Below, piece after piece: positions 1 through 11,502 of a stretch of 64,000 nt of DNA; within the stretch, counting starts at the first letter, position 1, and each line of letters starts with the position of its first letter. This DNA is from Ilex aquifolium (taxonomy: Eukaryota; Streptophyta; Magnoliopsida; Aquifoliales; Aquifoliaceae), in NCBI GenBank assembly GCA_951799425.1, contig OX637392.1:56535593-56599592 (forward strand), read 5' to 3'. Below the pieces are notes generated by a model. It was not told the DNA's origin. It did no database searches and was given only the letters and a program-made list of their open reading frames with translations. Both the position numbers and the translations under genes were made by a program.

Positions 1-119
1 GATTAAAGTTAGAAGATAAATACTCAGAAATTATTTACTATATTTTGAGTCTTCTGACAGCTACCATACTCCTTAATTTACGAAATAGACTACTGAATTT
101 CTATATATACACTTTCCAC

Positions 120-859
120 TAGGGGTGTTCACCCTACCCTACGGGTAGGAAATATAGTCTTCCGTCTTCCTACCCGATACTTTGTGGAAGAATTTCTTCT
201 TACCCTACCCTACCCTACCCGATCAGGTGTGGTATTCCTACCCGACTTCCTACCCGATTAATCGGGTAGGAAGTCGGGTAAATACTTTTGTACCTATTAA
301 TTTTTGGATCATTTTAACAATTCAATTAAATAACATGCACCAATTTAACAACACAATAAATCAATAACACTAAAACATAAAACATCTACAACAACAATTA
401 CAAAAAAACACAAGAAAGTATGAACATCAATCCATCATAATTGTTACAAAAATACAATAACAATTATTTTAAGTTTAAACCATATGAAACACATTAAAAT
501 CATAACTACTCAAGTAGATCATCAGTTCACCACAAATCATGTAACCTACACAAAAAATAAGTTCATATTTTAGCAACTCAAACATCCACAACAATAACAA
601 TGTTATAATATAAATTATACTACACAAATACTCTTATAATTACTAAAAAAAATATAAAAAAGTTAAATATATTTTTTGCGGGTAGGGTAAGGTAGGAATG
701 CGAAAATTGATAGGTATTCCGCATTCCTACCCGATTTAATCGGAAGACCAAAAATTCTTCCGCATTCCTACCCGATTTTTGCGGCTAGCCGTTCAGTAGG
801 ATAGGGTAGGGTCAGGTAGGGTAAGAAATTGTGGCCAATCGAAAATTTGAACACCCCTA
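120..859. mobile_element. hAT-type non-autonomous element (MITE), 740 bp, 8-bp TSD
   Basis: Terminal inverted repeats TAGGGGTGTTCA / TGAACACCCCTA bound the element, and the 8 bp CTTTCCAC is duplicated exactly on both sides (112-119 and 860-867). An 8-bp duplication and TAGGGGTG termini fit the hAT superfamily. There is no transposase ORF. The interior has many TACCC/GGGTA direct and inverted motifs near both ends, as expected for subterminal transposase-binding repeats, and a 42-bp perfect palindrome. It ends 57 bp before the TATA box of the STP gene, so it lies inside that promoter. Confidence 0.9.
239..280. repeat. 42-bp perfect palindrome inside the hAT element
   Basis: Bases 239-259 are the exact reverse complement of 260-280. 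The core is TACCCGATTAATCGGGTA. It contains two inverted copies of the element's subterminal GGGTAGGAAG-type motif, so it can extrude as a cruciform. Confidence 0.9.
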
Positions 860-915
860 CTTTCCACACCCATACAAACCTCTTATCTTCTCCTTGTCTA
901 CTCTCTCTTTCCCGC

Positions 916-923
916 TATAAATA
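916..923 (+). promoter_or_regulatory. TATA box of the STP gene
   Basis: TATAAATA in a CT-rich context, 106 bp upstream of the ATG. This would place transcription start near 950 and give a CT-rich 5' leader of about 80 nt. Confidence 0.7.
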
Positions 924-1028
924 CTCTCTACATCTTCCATAGTCTAACACTTCTCTGTCTCAATTTTTCTTTCTTCCTCCTCATTCATACCCCAAACCAC
1001 TTTCTCTCTCGTGTTTACAACCACAACA

Positions 1029-4000
1029 ATGGCAGGTGGAGGTTTTGGTCCTGGTCCCGGTAATGGAAAAGAATATCCAGGCAACCTTACTCTCTATGTG
1101 ACTGTAACTTGCATTGTTGCTGCTATGGGTGGTTTGATCTTCGGTTACGATCTCGGTATTTCAGGTACACCTAAATTAAAACCCATATGGTTTTTATCTT
1201 GTAAAAATGGTTATGTTTAGATATTGATCTGGGTTTTATGTGAAAATATGTAGGTGGAGTGACAACCATGGACTCATTTCTGAAGAAGTTTTTTCCATCT
1301 GTGTACAAGAAGCAAAAGGCTGATACATCCACGAACCAGTACTGTAAATTTGACAGCCAAATACTGACCATGTTCACATCTTCATTGTACTTGGCTGCAC
1401 TTATATCATCTATTGTAGCTTCTTGGGTGACCCGAAAACTAGGAAGAAAGTTGTCAATGCTCTTTGGTGGTGTACTCTTCTGCATTGGGGCTTTGATCAA
1501 CGGCTTTGCTCAAGCTGTCTGGATGTTAATTGTTGGGCGTATTTTGCTTGGTTTTGGTATTGGGTTTGCCAATCAGGTCTCTCTCTCTCTCTCTCTCTCT
1601 CTAAAACATATGAAATCTGTCTGATTTTTTTCTCATAATTGTGTTTGGTGTAAAGGGTGTTTGTTTTGTTTTGGATCAAGAGATTTGAATGTTTTAATAT
1701 ACCACTTTTTTGTTGGCTCATTACAAGTTGTTGGTAGAGTACAAGTTTGGTGATTTTTGAAACACAAGAAGGAATATTTACAAGTTTTTTTTTTCCATAC
1801 GATTGTTCAAAGATTTTTGCTTGTTCTCTTGTCTTGTTCCTTGTCCTTGTGTATTTGTTTTCCCCTGCTTTTGTGTTCTTGTTATCAGTTTTGAATCATA
1901 CCCTTAATTACTCAAAAGCAAAACTGCCTGAAAATTTGATTTTCAGAACAAGAAAAGTACTTCAAAAACACCACCTAATTCAATTTTTTTCCAGATCTGA
2001 GTGTTGTTCGAAAGAGGTGGTCAGAGAAGAGTATTTCAAAGTACTCAGATGTGTTTTTTGCCGTAAAGTTGACTCTGAACCAGTTCTGATCTTCTGCATA
2101 TCTTTTTGATCCTTAAATTCTCTGGTCACTGATCTTTGTGTCCAGTGTCTGTGATTTTCTTTCTGGGTTTTTTGTATCATTCTCTAAAACAAGTTGTTAG
2201 GGAAATTTACGAATTTCCCAAACCAGTGAGAAACAAAATATAAGAAACACACTCCAAAAAGAAAAAACAAGCACACGCACAAGACAATATTTATGTGGTT
2301 CGGCAATTTGCCTATATCCACGACGCTGCAGGGATTTTACTATTCTCAAGAACGAAGAATACAATCTGTAAGTATGACGGCCGTTCAATATCAATAAACC
2401 CGAATCACCAAAACAGGCCCTAAAATTTTTTTCCAGGGGCGTTGCCCCCAGACCCCCACGAGGCTTGTCCATGAGCACTCCGGCTTGGGCCTATCCGCTC
2501 CATGGACTAAGCCTCAGTAAAAATCTCATTAAAGAAACGCAAAATTATTTTGGGCCGGGTTAGGTCATCATCCGAATCAACACACAAACTAGACTCCACA
2601 GAAAGAACCCAACAAATCTCCCACTTGGAGACTAGTTTAATCACAAACATCAGCCGCAATCCTCCAAGAATAGTCCCTCATCCCTGCAACTCATCCTCTT
2701 GTTCTCAAACTAGAAGGCCAACTGAAGCTGCACACAGCTTCAGCTTCTCAATAGTGACACCCTTAGTCAACATGTCTGCCGGGTTCTTAGTTCCACAGAT
2801 CTTCTCAAGTATCAGCTGACCATCATCAAGTAAGGACCATATGAAATGATACCTAATTTGAATGTGCTTCGTCCTGGAATGAAATGTTGGATTCTTGGCA
2901 AGGAATATGACACTCTGACTATCACTATAGAGAGTGACCTTCTGTTTCTTTTTACCCAGTTCCTCCAAGAAACTCTGTAACCAAATCATCTCCTTTGAAG
3001 CCTCTGACATTGCAACATACTCGGCCTCTGTAGTAGAAATAGATACTGTCTTCTGCAGGTTGGAACCCCAAGACGCGGCAATACCACCCAAGGTGTAAAC
3101 AAAACCGGTGGTGCTCCTCCTACTATCAATGTCTCCGGCCAAATCAGCATCAACAAAACCCTGTAACTCCAAACTATCTCCTGTGAAACACAAATATGCT
3201 TCTAAAAAACCTTTCAGGTACCTCAAAATCCACTTCACAGCCTCTCAATGTTGTCTTCCTGGATTGCTCATGTATCTACTCACAACTCTCACTGCATGGG
3301 CAATGTCCGGTCTTGTGCAGACCATAGCATACATAAGTGAACCAATAGCTGAAGCGTAAGGAACCTTACCCATGTAGTCATGTTCCTCATCTGTCTTGGG
3401 TGACTGATCTTTGCTGAGTTTGAAGTGACTACCCAACGGTGTGCCAACTGGTTTGGCTTGGTCCATGTTAAATCTACTAAGTACCTTTTTCACATACTCA
3501 GCCTGTGACAGCTTCAACGTGCCCTTGACTCTGTCTCTAATGATTCTCATACCAAGGATTTGTTTTGCAGCTCCCAAATCCTTCATTGCAAATTGTTTTG
3601 ACAACTGCTTCTTCAGATTTTTAATCTCCTCAATGCTGGACCCTGCAACAAGCATATCATCTACATACAACAACAGAATAATATAAGAGTTGTCAAAGAA
3701 CTTAACATAGCAACAATGATCAGCTTCACATCTCTTGAACCCAGTTCTATGCATAAAACTGTCAAATTTCTTGTACCACTGTCTTGGAGCTTGTTTTAGG
3801 CCATACAAGCTTTTTCTCAATTTGCAGACTAGATTCTCTTGACCCTGAACAATAAACCCTTCTGGCTGAATCATGTAAATATCCTCCTCCAAGTCACCAT
3901 GAAGGAATGTCGTCTTCACATCTAACTGCTCAAGATATAGGTTTTGTGCAGCCACCATTCTCAATACCAGTCTAATTGTTGACATCTTTACAACTGGAGA

Positions 4001-7000
4001 AAATATTTCTGAGAAACCAATGCCCTTCTTCTGCTGGAACCCTTTGAAAACTAATCTAGTCTTATACCGTTTGCTACCATCATGCTCATTCTTTATTCTG
4101 TATACCCACTTGTTGTGCAAACCTTCTTCCCTGCTGGTAATTTAGTCAGTTCCCATGTCTAATTCCCCAACAAGGAATTCATCTCATCCTTCATGGCTAA
4201 CTCCCACTTGCTTGAATTTTCATCTTGCAAAGCTTCATCATAACACTCTGGCTCACCAGCATCAGTCAACAAGAGATAATTTAGAGTGGGTGAATAGCGC
4301 TGTGGAGGTCTAATGGTCCTGGAAGATCTACGGACTTCAGGTACTGGTGTACTCTGATCTGCCTGTAATTCTACATTCTCCTTATCTTCTTCACCCCTTT
4401 TCTGGATAGTACTTTCAGTCAATTCATCTAAGTTAACAAACTCAGATTTCTTCTGTGACATCTGGCACTACAGCTGACCTGTCCTTGTACATAACCTGTT
4501 TATTAAATATCACATTTCTACTTCTGATGATTTTTCTGTTTGTTCATCCCAAAACCGATAGCCAAATTTCTCATCACCATAGCCAATGAAAAAACATATT
4601 CTAGACTTTGCATCAAGTTTACTGCGAGCATCAGAATCAATATGAACATAAGAAACACAACCAAAAACTTTTAAATGGGAAAACTTTACCTCTTTACCGC
4701 TCCAAACCTCTTCAGGAAGTTTGAACTCCATGGGAACTGAAGGTCCTCGGTTTATCAGATAAGCTGCAGTACTAACAGCATCAGCCCAGAAAGTCTTTGG
4801 TAGTCCAGCATGCAACCTCATACTCCTAGCACGCTTGTTGAGAGTTCTGTTCATACGCTCAGCCACACCATTTTGCTGTGGTGTCCCAGGAATGGTTTTC
4901 TCCATCCTGATTCCATGTGCAGCACAATACTCACTGAACCCTCCATCTATGTACTCTCCTCCATTGTCTGACCTCAAACATTTTACTTTCAAATATGTTT
5001 TTGTCTCAACCATAACCTTCCATTTCTTAAAAGTCTCAAATACATCAGATTTATTTTTCAGAAAATAAACCCATACCTTTCTGCTTGAGTCATCAATGAA
5101 AGTGATGTAGTACCTTGAACCCCCAAGGGATGCAACCGGAAAAGGCCCCCACAAATCCGTGTGTACTAACTCCAATTTTTCAGCCTTCGGTGTCCTGCCA
5201 ATTTTCAAGAAGCTCACATTTTTCTGCTTTCCTAAGATGCAACTTTCACACATGTCAAAATCAACGGATTTCAATTCTGGTAGTTTCCCCTTTGTCAACA
5301 GCATCTTTTTGTCAACAGCATCTTCATCCCTTTCTCACTCATATGACCAAGTCTGCGATGACATAAACTTGTATTAGTACTTGCTTCAGCTACTGCAATT
5401 GAGTTTCTTGGACTTGAGGTCATATATAGAGTGCCAGTCTTCTTTCCACGAGCCAATACTCTAGCACCCTTTGTGAACTTCCAAGTACCACTAACAAACA
5501 GTATATCATGCCCTTCATCATCAAGTTGACCAACAGAAATCAGATTCCTCCTCAAGTCAGGAATATGCCGAACCTTCTCCAGTAACCAATCAGACCCATT
5601 GGGCAACAATATTCGGATGTTTCTCATACCCATAATATCTAAGGTTGTACCATCAGCCAAATACACCTTACCAAAATCACCTGCAACATAGTTTTGTATG
5701 ATTTCTTGGTGTGGAGTGGTATGAAACGAAGCTCCTGAGTCCAAAACCCAATCATCAAGTGGACTGTCTACTGCAAGAAGTAATGCATCTTGTACCTCTT
5801 CTGTTACAGCATTAGCAGAATCATCTTCATTCTTCTTCTTAAGACTTTTGCATTGCCTCTTAAAGTGACCCGTTTTTCCACAATTCCAGCATTTTGCCTG
5901 CTGGTCTGATCTAGATTTACTTCCGTTTCGATTAGAATTTCTGGATTTTGATGTGCCCCGATTTGAATTTCTGTCATTACCTCTGCCTCTTGCCTCAAGA
6001 TTTAGGGCAGAACCAGATCCTGAGGTTTCACCTGCATCCTTTCTGCGAATCTCCTCAGTCAGAATTAAATCTCGTATGTCATTGTACTTCAGTTTTTCCT
6101 TTCCTGTAGAATTGCTTACTGCCATCCTCATTGCCTCCCAACTGTTTGGCAAGGAGGCTAAAACGATCAGTGCACGAATCTCGTCATCAAAATCAATTTC
6201 TACAGACGACAATTGATTTGTGATAGTGTTAAACTTGTTCAGATGTTGTGCTACTGATGCGTTCTCTGCCATCTTCAAATTGAATAATTTTTTCATCAGA
6301 TGCACTTTGTTGTTTGCTGACGGTTTTTCATACATACCAGACAAAACCTTCATCAGATCTGCTGTCGTCTTCTCCTTTACAACATTGTGCGCAATAGACC
6401 TAGACAGAGTCAACCTGATAACTCCCAGTACTTTTCTATCAAGAAGAGTCCATTCGTCATACTTCATAGTCTCAGGTTTTTCCCCTAGAAGCGGCAGATG
6501 CAACTTCTTCTCATAAAGATAATCCTCGATTTGCATCCTCCAGAATCCAAAATTTGTGCCATCGAACTTTTCTATTCCAGACGCCTTTCCTGCTTCCTCT
6601 GCCATTGCTCCCACTCAAACCTAAACCAGGCTCTGATACCAGTTGTTAGGGAAATTTACGAATTTCCCAAAACCAGTGAGAAACAAAATATAAGAAACAC
6701 ATGCCAAAAAGAAAAAATAAGCACACGCACAAGACAATATTTACGCGGTTCGGCAATTTGCTTACATCCACGACTCTGCAGAGATTTCACTATTCTCAAG
6801 AACGAAGAATACAATCTGTAAGTATGACAGCCGTTCAGTATCAATAAACCCTAATCACCAAAACAGGCCCTAAAAATTTTTCCCAGGGGCGTTGCCCCCG
6901 GACCCCCTCATCCGTTTACTCGTGAATGCAACGGCGTTGAATATAAACAGCTAACAAATTGACTTTGAAAGTAACTCTTTCATTAATTTATGTATAAATT

Positions 7001-8405
7001 ATGCACATAATGATCTGTTTTCCTTGTTTGATTCCAAAATTGACCCCAGGATAACGACTTTTATTTAATTAATTTCCAATTGTATAATTCAAAATTATCA
7101 TGTAGATTATAATTTGTAATGGGTTTTCCAAATTATTGGGATTAAGGCTATGTTTTGATTATGGTGTTCATGTGTTCTTGTTTGGTTTGTAATTACAGTC
7201 TGTGCCACTCTACTTGTCTGAGATGGCTCCTTACAAGTACAGAGGTTCCCTGAACATTGGCTTCCAATTGTCCATTACAATTGGTATCCTTGTAGCAAAC
7301 ATTTTGAACTATTTCTTTGCTAAGATCAAGGGCGGATGGGGATGGCGTTTGAGCTTAGGGGGTGCAATGGTACCTGCCCTTATCATCACAGTCGGATCAC
7401 TAGTCCTTCCCGAGACACCAAACTCGCTCATTGAGCGTGGCAAGACAGAAGAGGCAAAAACTAAGCTTAGGAGAATTCGAGGTATTGAAAGTGTTGATGA
7501 GGAGTTCAATGATTTAGTTGCTGCTAGTGAGGAATCTAAGAAAGTGGAGGACCCTTGGAGAAATCTTTTGCAAAGGAAGTACAGACCCCAACTTGTAATG
7601 GCCATTGTTATTCCATTCTTCCAGCAACTTACTGGGATTAATGTGATTATGTTTTATGCACCGGTTCTATTCAAAACAATTGGTTTTCGAAGCAACTTTG
7701 CACTCATGTCTACTGTGATCATTGGTGTTGTAAATGTTGGTGCAACCTTAGTTTCAATCTATGGTGTCGATAAGTGGGGAAGGAGATTTCTCTTCCTTGA
7801 AGGTGGTGTCCAAATGCTTATCTGCCAGGTATGTCATTTGCTATTGTTCATCGAGATCAAGTGACACAACATGTTTGTTTAGTTTTTTATGGTACTGATT
7901 TTTCATTTTTGTATGAGTGTAGGTAGTTGTTGCAATCTGTATAGCTGCTAAATTTGGAACAGATGGGAACCCTGGTGACTTACCAAAGTGGTATGCTATT
8001 GTGGTGGTTCTATTCATCTGCATCTATGTTGCTGGATTTTCATGGTCATGGGGTCCTCTTGGATGGTTGGTACCTAGTGAGATTTTCCCACTCGAAATCC
8101 GATCTGCTGCACAAAGTATCAATGTTTCAGTCAACATGATCTTCACATTCGCCGTTTCTCAAATCTACCTGACAATGCTTTGCCGCTTGAAGTTTGGTTC
8201 GTTCCTCTTCTTCGGGTTTTTCGTGATAGTTATGACCATCTTTGTATACATCTTCTTGCCTGAGACCAAGGGAATACCAATTGAAGAGATGGTGATTGTG
8301 TGGAAACAACACTGGTTCTGGTCCAAGTTCATGAGTGATGAGGATTATCTGGCTAATGGCGCAATCGAATTCAGCAAGGGAGATAAGCCTCTCAAAGAAG
8401 TGTAA
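1029..8405 (+). CDS. STP-type hexose/H+ symporter, 4 exons, 523 aa
   Basis: Monosaccharide/proton symporter of the plasma membrane (major facilitator superfamily, STP family). Exons: 1029-1164, 1254-1576, 7199-7828, 7923-8405; all joins keep frame and total 524 codons with the stop, the usual STP length. The start is ATG 1029; the codon at 1011 in the same frame is only GTG. Visible family motifs: [16 protein letters not shown] after TM1, GRK in the TM2-3 loop, [30 protein letters not shown] before the central loop, [30 protein letters not shown] and [11 protein letters not shown] near the C-terminus. The sequence is closest in my memory to the STP1/STP12 clade. Intron 2 is 5.6 kb because a Copia element lies in it antisense, and its donor is the weak GTCTCT inside a CT repeat. 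The reading frame itself is intact, so the gene is probably functional. Family certain; exact orthologue not. Confidence 0.95.
2195..2614 (-). repeat. Copia 3' LTR (left copy)
   Basis: Begins TGTTAGGG and ends CCCAACA on the + strand, giving the TG...CA rule. It is followed directly by the polypurine tract complement AATCTCCCACTT at 2615-2626. Confidence 0.8.
2705..6605 (-). pseudogene. Copia gag-pol, broken by frameshifts and stops
   Basis: Reading from 6605 leftward: gag with a CCHC zinc knuckle ([14 protein letters not shown]), aspartic protease (VLDSGASFH) and GAG-pre-integrase to 5295; integrase with [16 protein letters not shown] and [15 protein letters not shown] at 4510-5304; a linker at 4159-4461; reverse transcriptase with YVDD at 3245-4120; RNase H with STTEAEYVA at 2705-3238. 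The first break is a 17-bp tandem duplication at 5291-5324. Further breaks lie near 4461-4510, 4120-4159 and 3238-3245. No full polyprotein can be made, so the copy is non-autonomous. Confidence 0.9.
6630..6641 (-). other. Primer-binding site of the Copia element (tRNA-iMet)
   Basis: On the minus strand it reads TGGTATCAGAGC, the complement of the plant initiator methionine tRNA 3' end. It lies 2 bp inside the 5' LTR, which fixes the element's orientation. Confidence 0.9.
6644..6956 (-). repeat. Copia 5' LTR (right copy), truncated or diverged
   Basis: Matches the left LTR from TGTTAGGG to the run GTTGCCCCC near 6898. Beyond about 6906 it is unrelated to the left LTR, which continues another 150 bp. 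A TG...CA-like end (GCTAACA) occurs at 6950-6956 but is not supported by a target duplication. Confidence 0.6.
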
Positions 8406-11400
8406 TCTACCATGAACTTATATATTGTTGCATACATACAGAGTTGTCAAAGGATGATGGGCGGATAATTTACTACCTTCTGTTTTTCTGTTCATCTCCC
8501 ATGTAACTGATTGATGATGCTAATATGTAGCTTTGAATTGCTGTTTCTTTTGCATTTTTCAGTACCAGTACATAAATTGGTTCCAATATCAAGAATTATA
8601 TAAACTAGTTTTTATGTATGAATTCATTTGTGCTTGCCCTTTGGTTGTTTCAACTGAAATTGACATATTTGTTGTGGGAGTTTGTATTATGAACAGCTTA
8701 ACATGCTAAAAATCAAGACCTATAATTCGGTTTTTTGTTGTAATTATCTCCTTCGAAATGATCTTGTTTCGACTCCCTCTGTTTGCCATCAATTTATATA
8801 GTGATTCAAGTTCTAAGCAACCTTGAATATTAAAGAAAGGTCTAACTTTTAGAGAAGCCAGTCATACGGTTGTTCTCTTCGACCGCAAGGGTGGCTAAGG
8901 GCTGGAGCTACTTTTTTTGTTTTTTGGTTAACAAACAAGGGTGATCCCTTAAGTGCGCTGTTAGCTCGATAAGGTAGGCTGCTTCCCCTTCCCTCCATTG
9001 AAGACAGGACTGGTCCAAGCTCCTTTCCTTTCCAAAATGAATATGAGCTCCCTGAGTGCTCTCTTCCCGACTTTAGGATGTAATGATATGCGTTTCTCCC
9101 TCGTGGAGTGACTTTAAAGGGAGGATGCTTTCCCCAACCCTGGGGTTAGCTCCCTAAAAGAAGGATTGGCGAAGAACCATTAAAGTTGGTTAATTCATCT
9201 TTCCTTTAGAGCGTTGTCCCTTGTTTTGGTAATTCAGTTTTGTTGTTACCATAAGTATCATCTAGTCGCACGTACCACCCGCCTTCCTCCCCCAACAGGC
9301 AAGAAGACTGGGAGGAAGACGATCTGCTAAATTTAACTAAAAACTTTTGGAACTCTGTCCAAAAAACAATTCCAAATGGTTTTGGACAAAAATCTTAATA
9401 AGTGAAAATTTTGGCAGTTTGACTTCTGTGAAAAGAGTCCAAAGAACTTGCAAACTTCTCTCAATAATGAGATGAGAAGGAAGATAATATATCCCCTGTA
9501 AGGCCCTCAATTTCCAAATGCTGTGTGTAAAATCATAAGAATTCACTTCCATTTCTACAATTCAGAGCTCTAATACTCTCAACTTGTACCAATAATGTTA
9601 TAAATTAATTCATATTTTTACTTCCCTGGGCGAGACGATACCTAAAACAGAAATCACTTGACAATGTAGAACATTAGAAGTGAGAAAGAATCCTATTCTG
9701 TATGTATTACTTCCTTCTTTCTCTCATTCTTCTGGATTATAAGCAGTTACCCTCCACAAGAGACATGGTTGAAAAGATTAAGCACTCGACTCAAAGCCCG
9801 ATTTAGAAACAGATTCATCGTATTCTAGTTGTCATAATCTTGACAAATTTAGATCCTTAATAAACCCAATCCTACAAATTCAATTCTTGTTGATAAACAT
9901 CAAAACCGATAAGGTTGAAACATTGAAAGGCATGTTGTATGAGAAAGAGGCAGTCATAGGATCAAAGAATAAGCAACTCTAACATCCACAACTTTACTGT
10001 TAGTGGCAATCGAATTTCACATGTTTTTGAGTACGAATCACACCTTTTGTTCTGTTGGGAATAATGACATTTAAACACTTCCTGGTCACAAAAGAACAAT
10101 GACACTGGTCAGGCTCTTGGAAAAGAACCCAAGGAAGTGATGTATTACCACCATAGTTTCATTCAAGTGGATGACTTTTTTGCCTCTATCAAATGATGGA
10201 GAAAATAAGAATCACATGACTAAGCAAAACTTTAATTCAATAAGGCACCTATGCCTCTGCTAACATGCCTTTTGGATATGTTTTTGGATAACATTGGATA
10301 AGTGGTACTTATTCTGCTACTTGTTCCTCCCTCCCTCTCTCCCTCTCTCTCTCTCTCTCTCACTCACTCACTCACTCACACATACACACACACAAAAAGT
10401 TCATCAATAAAGTTTCTTTTTCATGCCAGGATTCTTCTACATTGATTTACAGAGTAAAAAGTTTGGAAAAGGCTAAGAGACTTGTTATGAGATGGGTTTG
10501 GTTCCTGTTCAGTTTGCTACCTACCAGTTTTTTCCCCACTCTGTTTTTACCTTGTCAGTTTGTCACACGAATATGAAGATTTGACACACATTTTCACTTA
10601 TTAATAAGGCACTTGGCATGCACTAAAATTTATGAATTTGTCAATAAGTAAGTTCTTGATATTTCAATCATTCTCTAGCTTTTTTTCACTTTTATTGCAC
10701 CTATGATGTAACTTCTCTTCTGCTTTCTTTATCTTGTATTTGGACTTAAAATATTAAATCTTATTAATATTCAGTATATCGGCATCTTGTAATCTGGATG
10801 TACTAAGAAGACGCAACATGGTAAAAACTGAAAAAAGGCATGAGATGATCAACCACAACCACAACCACATTTGAAAAAAGAAATAATTAATTAGAGGTTA
10901 TTGTTCAGTAACCGTTGATGAAAGCAAAACCGTTTAGGACAATGGCTATAGAAGGGTATGTAGTGGAGAAGACAAAAGATACATTCAAACCCCCACAAGA
11001 TCCACGATTTAGGAATTTTTAGGAGTAGTTTTTAGATTAGTTTTAAGAAGATGTTACTACTATAATCAAGGTTGTTTATTCAGTCTTTTTTGCAACCAAA
11101 ATCCCTTCGATTGAATTAATAAAAGAATCTTATTTTATTTGTTTCGTGTACTCTGTGTTTGTCCATTAAATTCATCAAAGGATGTCCTAAAACAAGACAT
11201 TTTAACCATTCACAAACAATCGTCTGAAAACCTGTCAATCGATTGAAATTCTTTGGTCGATCACAACAGGTTTTGAAACAACATCTTTATATATTACTCT
11301 TCCAATAGTCAATAGACCCATGGACATGATCTAACATATGGAACTAACATTATTGAAATTCCAACAACAATAAAACAAATGGCCATTGTTTCATCCATCG

Positions 11401-11502
11401 AAAGGCCATTTCATGGAAAGAAAACATAAATGGAGCCAAAGGTAAGCCTATTTCTGGCTCCTTATTCAATGGATGCTTTTCAAGCTTAGTTTCTGGGCTT
11501 AA
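8406..11502. other. Intergenic region 3' of the STP gene
   Basis: The first 250-300 bp are probably the STP 3' UTR. At 8850-9330 the base composition is clearly more GC-rich than its surroundings. At 10331-10396 there is a compound microsatellite (CT, then CACT, then CA). I see no other coding signal on either strand. Confidence 0.4.
8850..9330. other. Possible organelle (mitochondrial) DNA insertion
   Basis: Near-balanced GC content and runs such as CTTTCCCCAACC and GGGAGGATGC look like plant mitochondrial intergenic DNA and unlike the AT-rich flanks. There is no ORF. This is composition-based inference only; a decayed LTR is an alternative. Confidence 0.25.

Larger units (their letters stand above)
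2195..6956 (-). mobile_element. Ty1/Copia LTR retrotransposon, degenerate, antisense in STP intron 2
   Basis: Domain order on the minus strand is gag, protease, integrase, reverse transcriptase, RNase H, which defines Copia. The 5' LTR is on the right (from 6644), next to a primer-binding site for initiator tRNA-Met; the 3' LTR is on the left (2195-2614), preceded by a polypurine tract (minus-strand AAGTGGGAGATT). The two LTRs agree over about 255 bp at roughly 93% by hand count, so this is an old insertion. The right LTR stops matching after about 6906, and I find no clean 5-bp target duplication. Its right boundary is therefore uncertain. Confidence 0.9.

Noticed and set aside
201..221. TACCC repeats resembling telomere sequence near 201-221
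   Set aside because: The plant telomere unit is CCCTAAA; here the unit is CCCTA within a hAT element's subterminal repeats.
1011..1028. Upstream extension of the STP first exon
   Set aside because: The codon at 1011 is GTG; the family's N-terminus begins at ATG 1029.
1577..1620. Continuation of STP exon 2 into the CT repeat
   Set aside because: It leads to a stop, whereas joining 1576 to 7199 restores the conserved [13 protein letters not shown] segment in frame.
2550..2819. 89-codon + strand ORF across the Copia 3' LTR boundary
   Set aside because: Antisense shadow of the RNase H region; no independent support.
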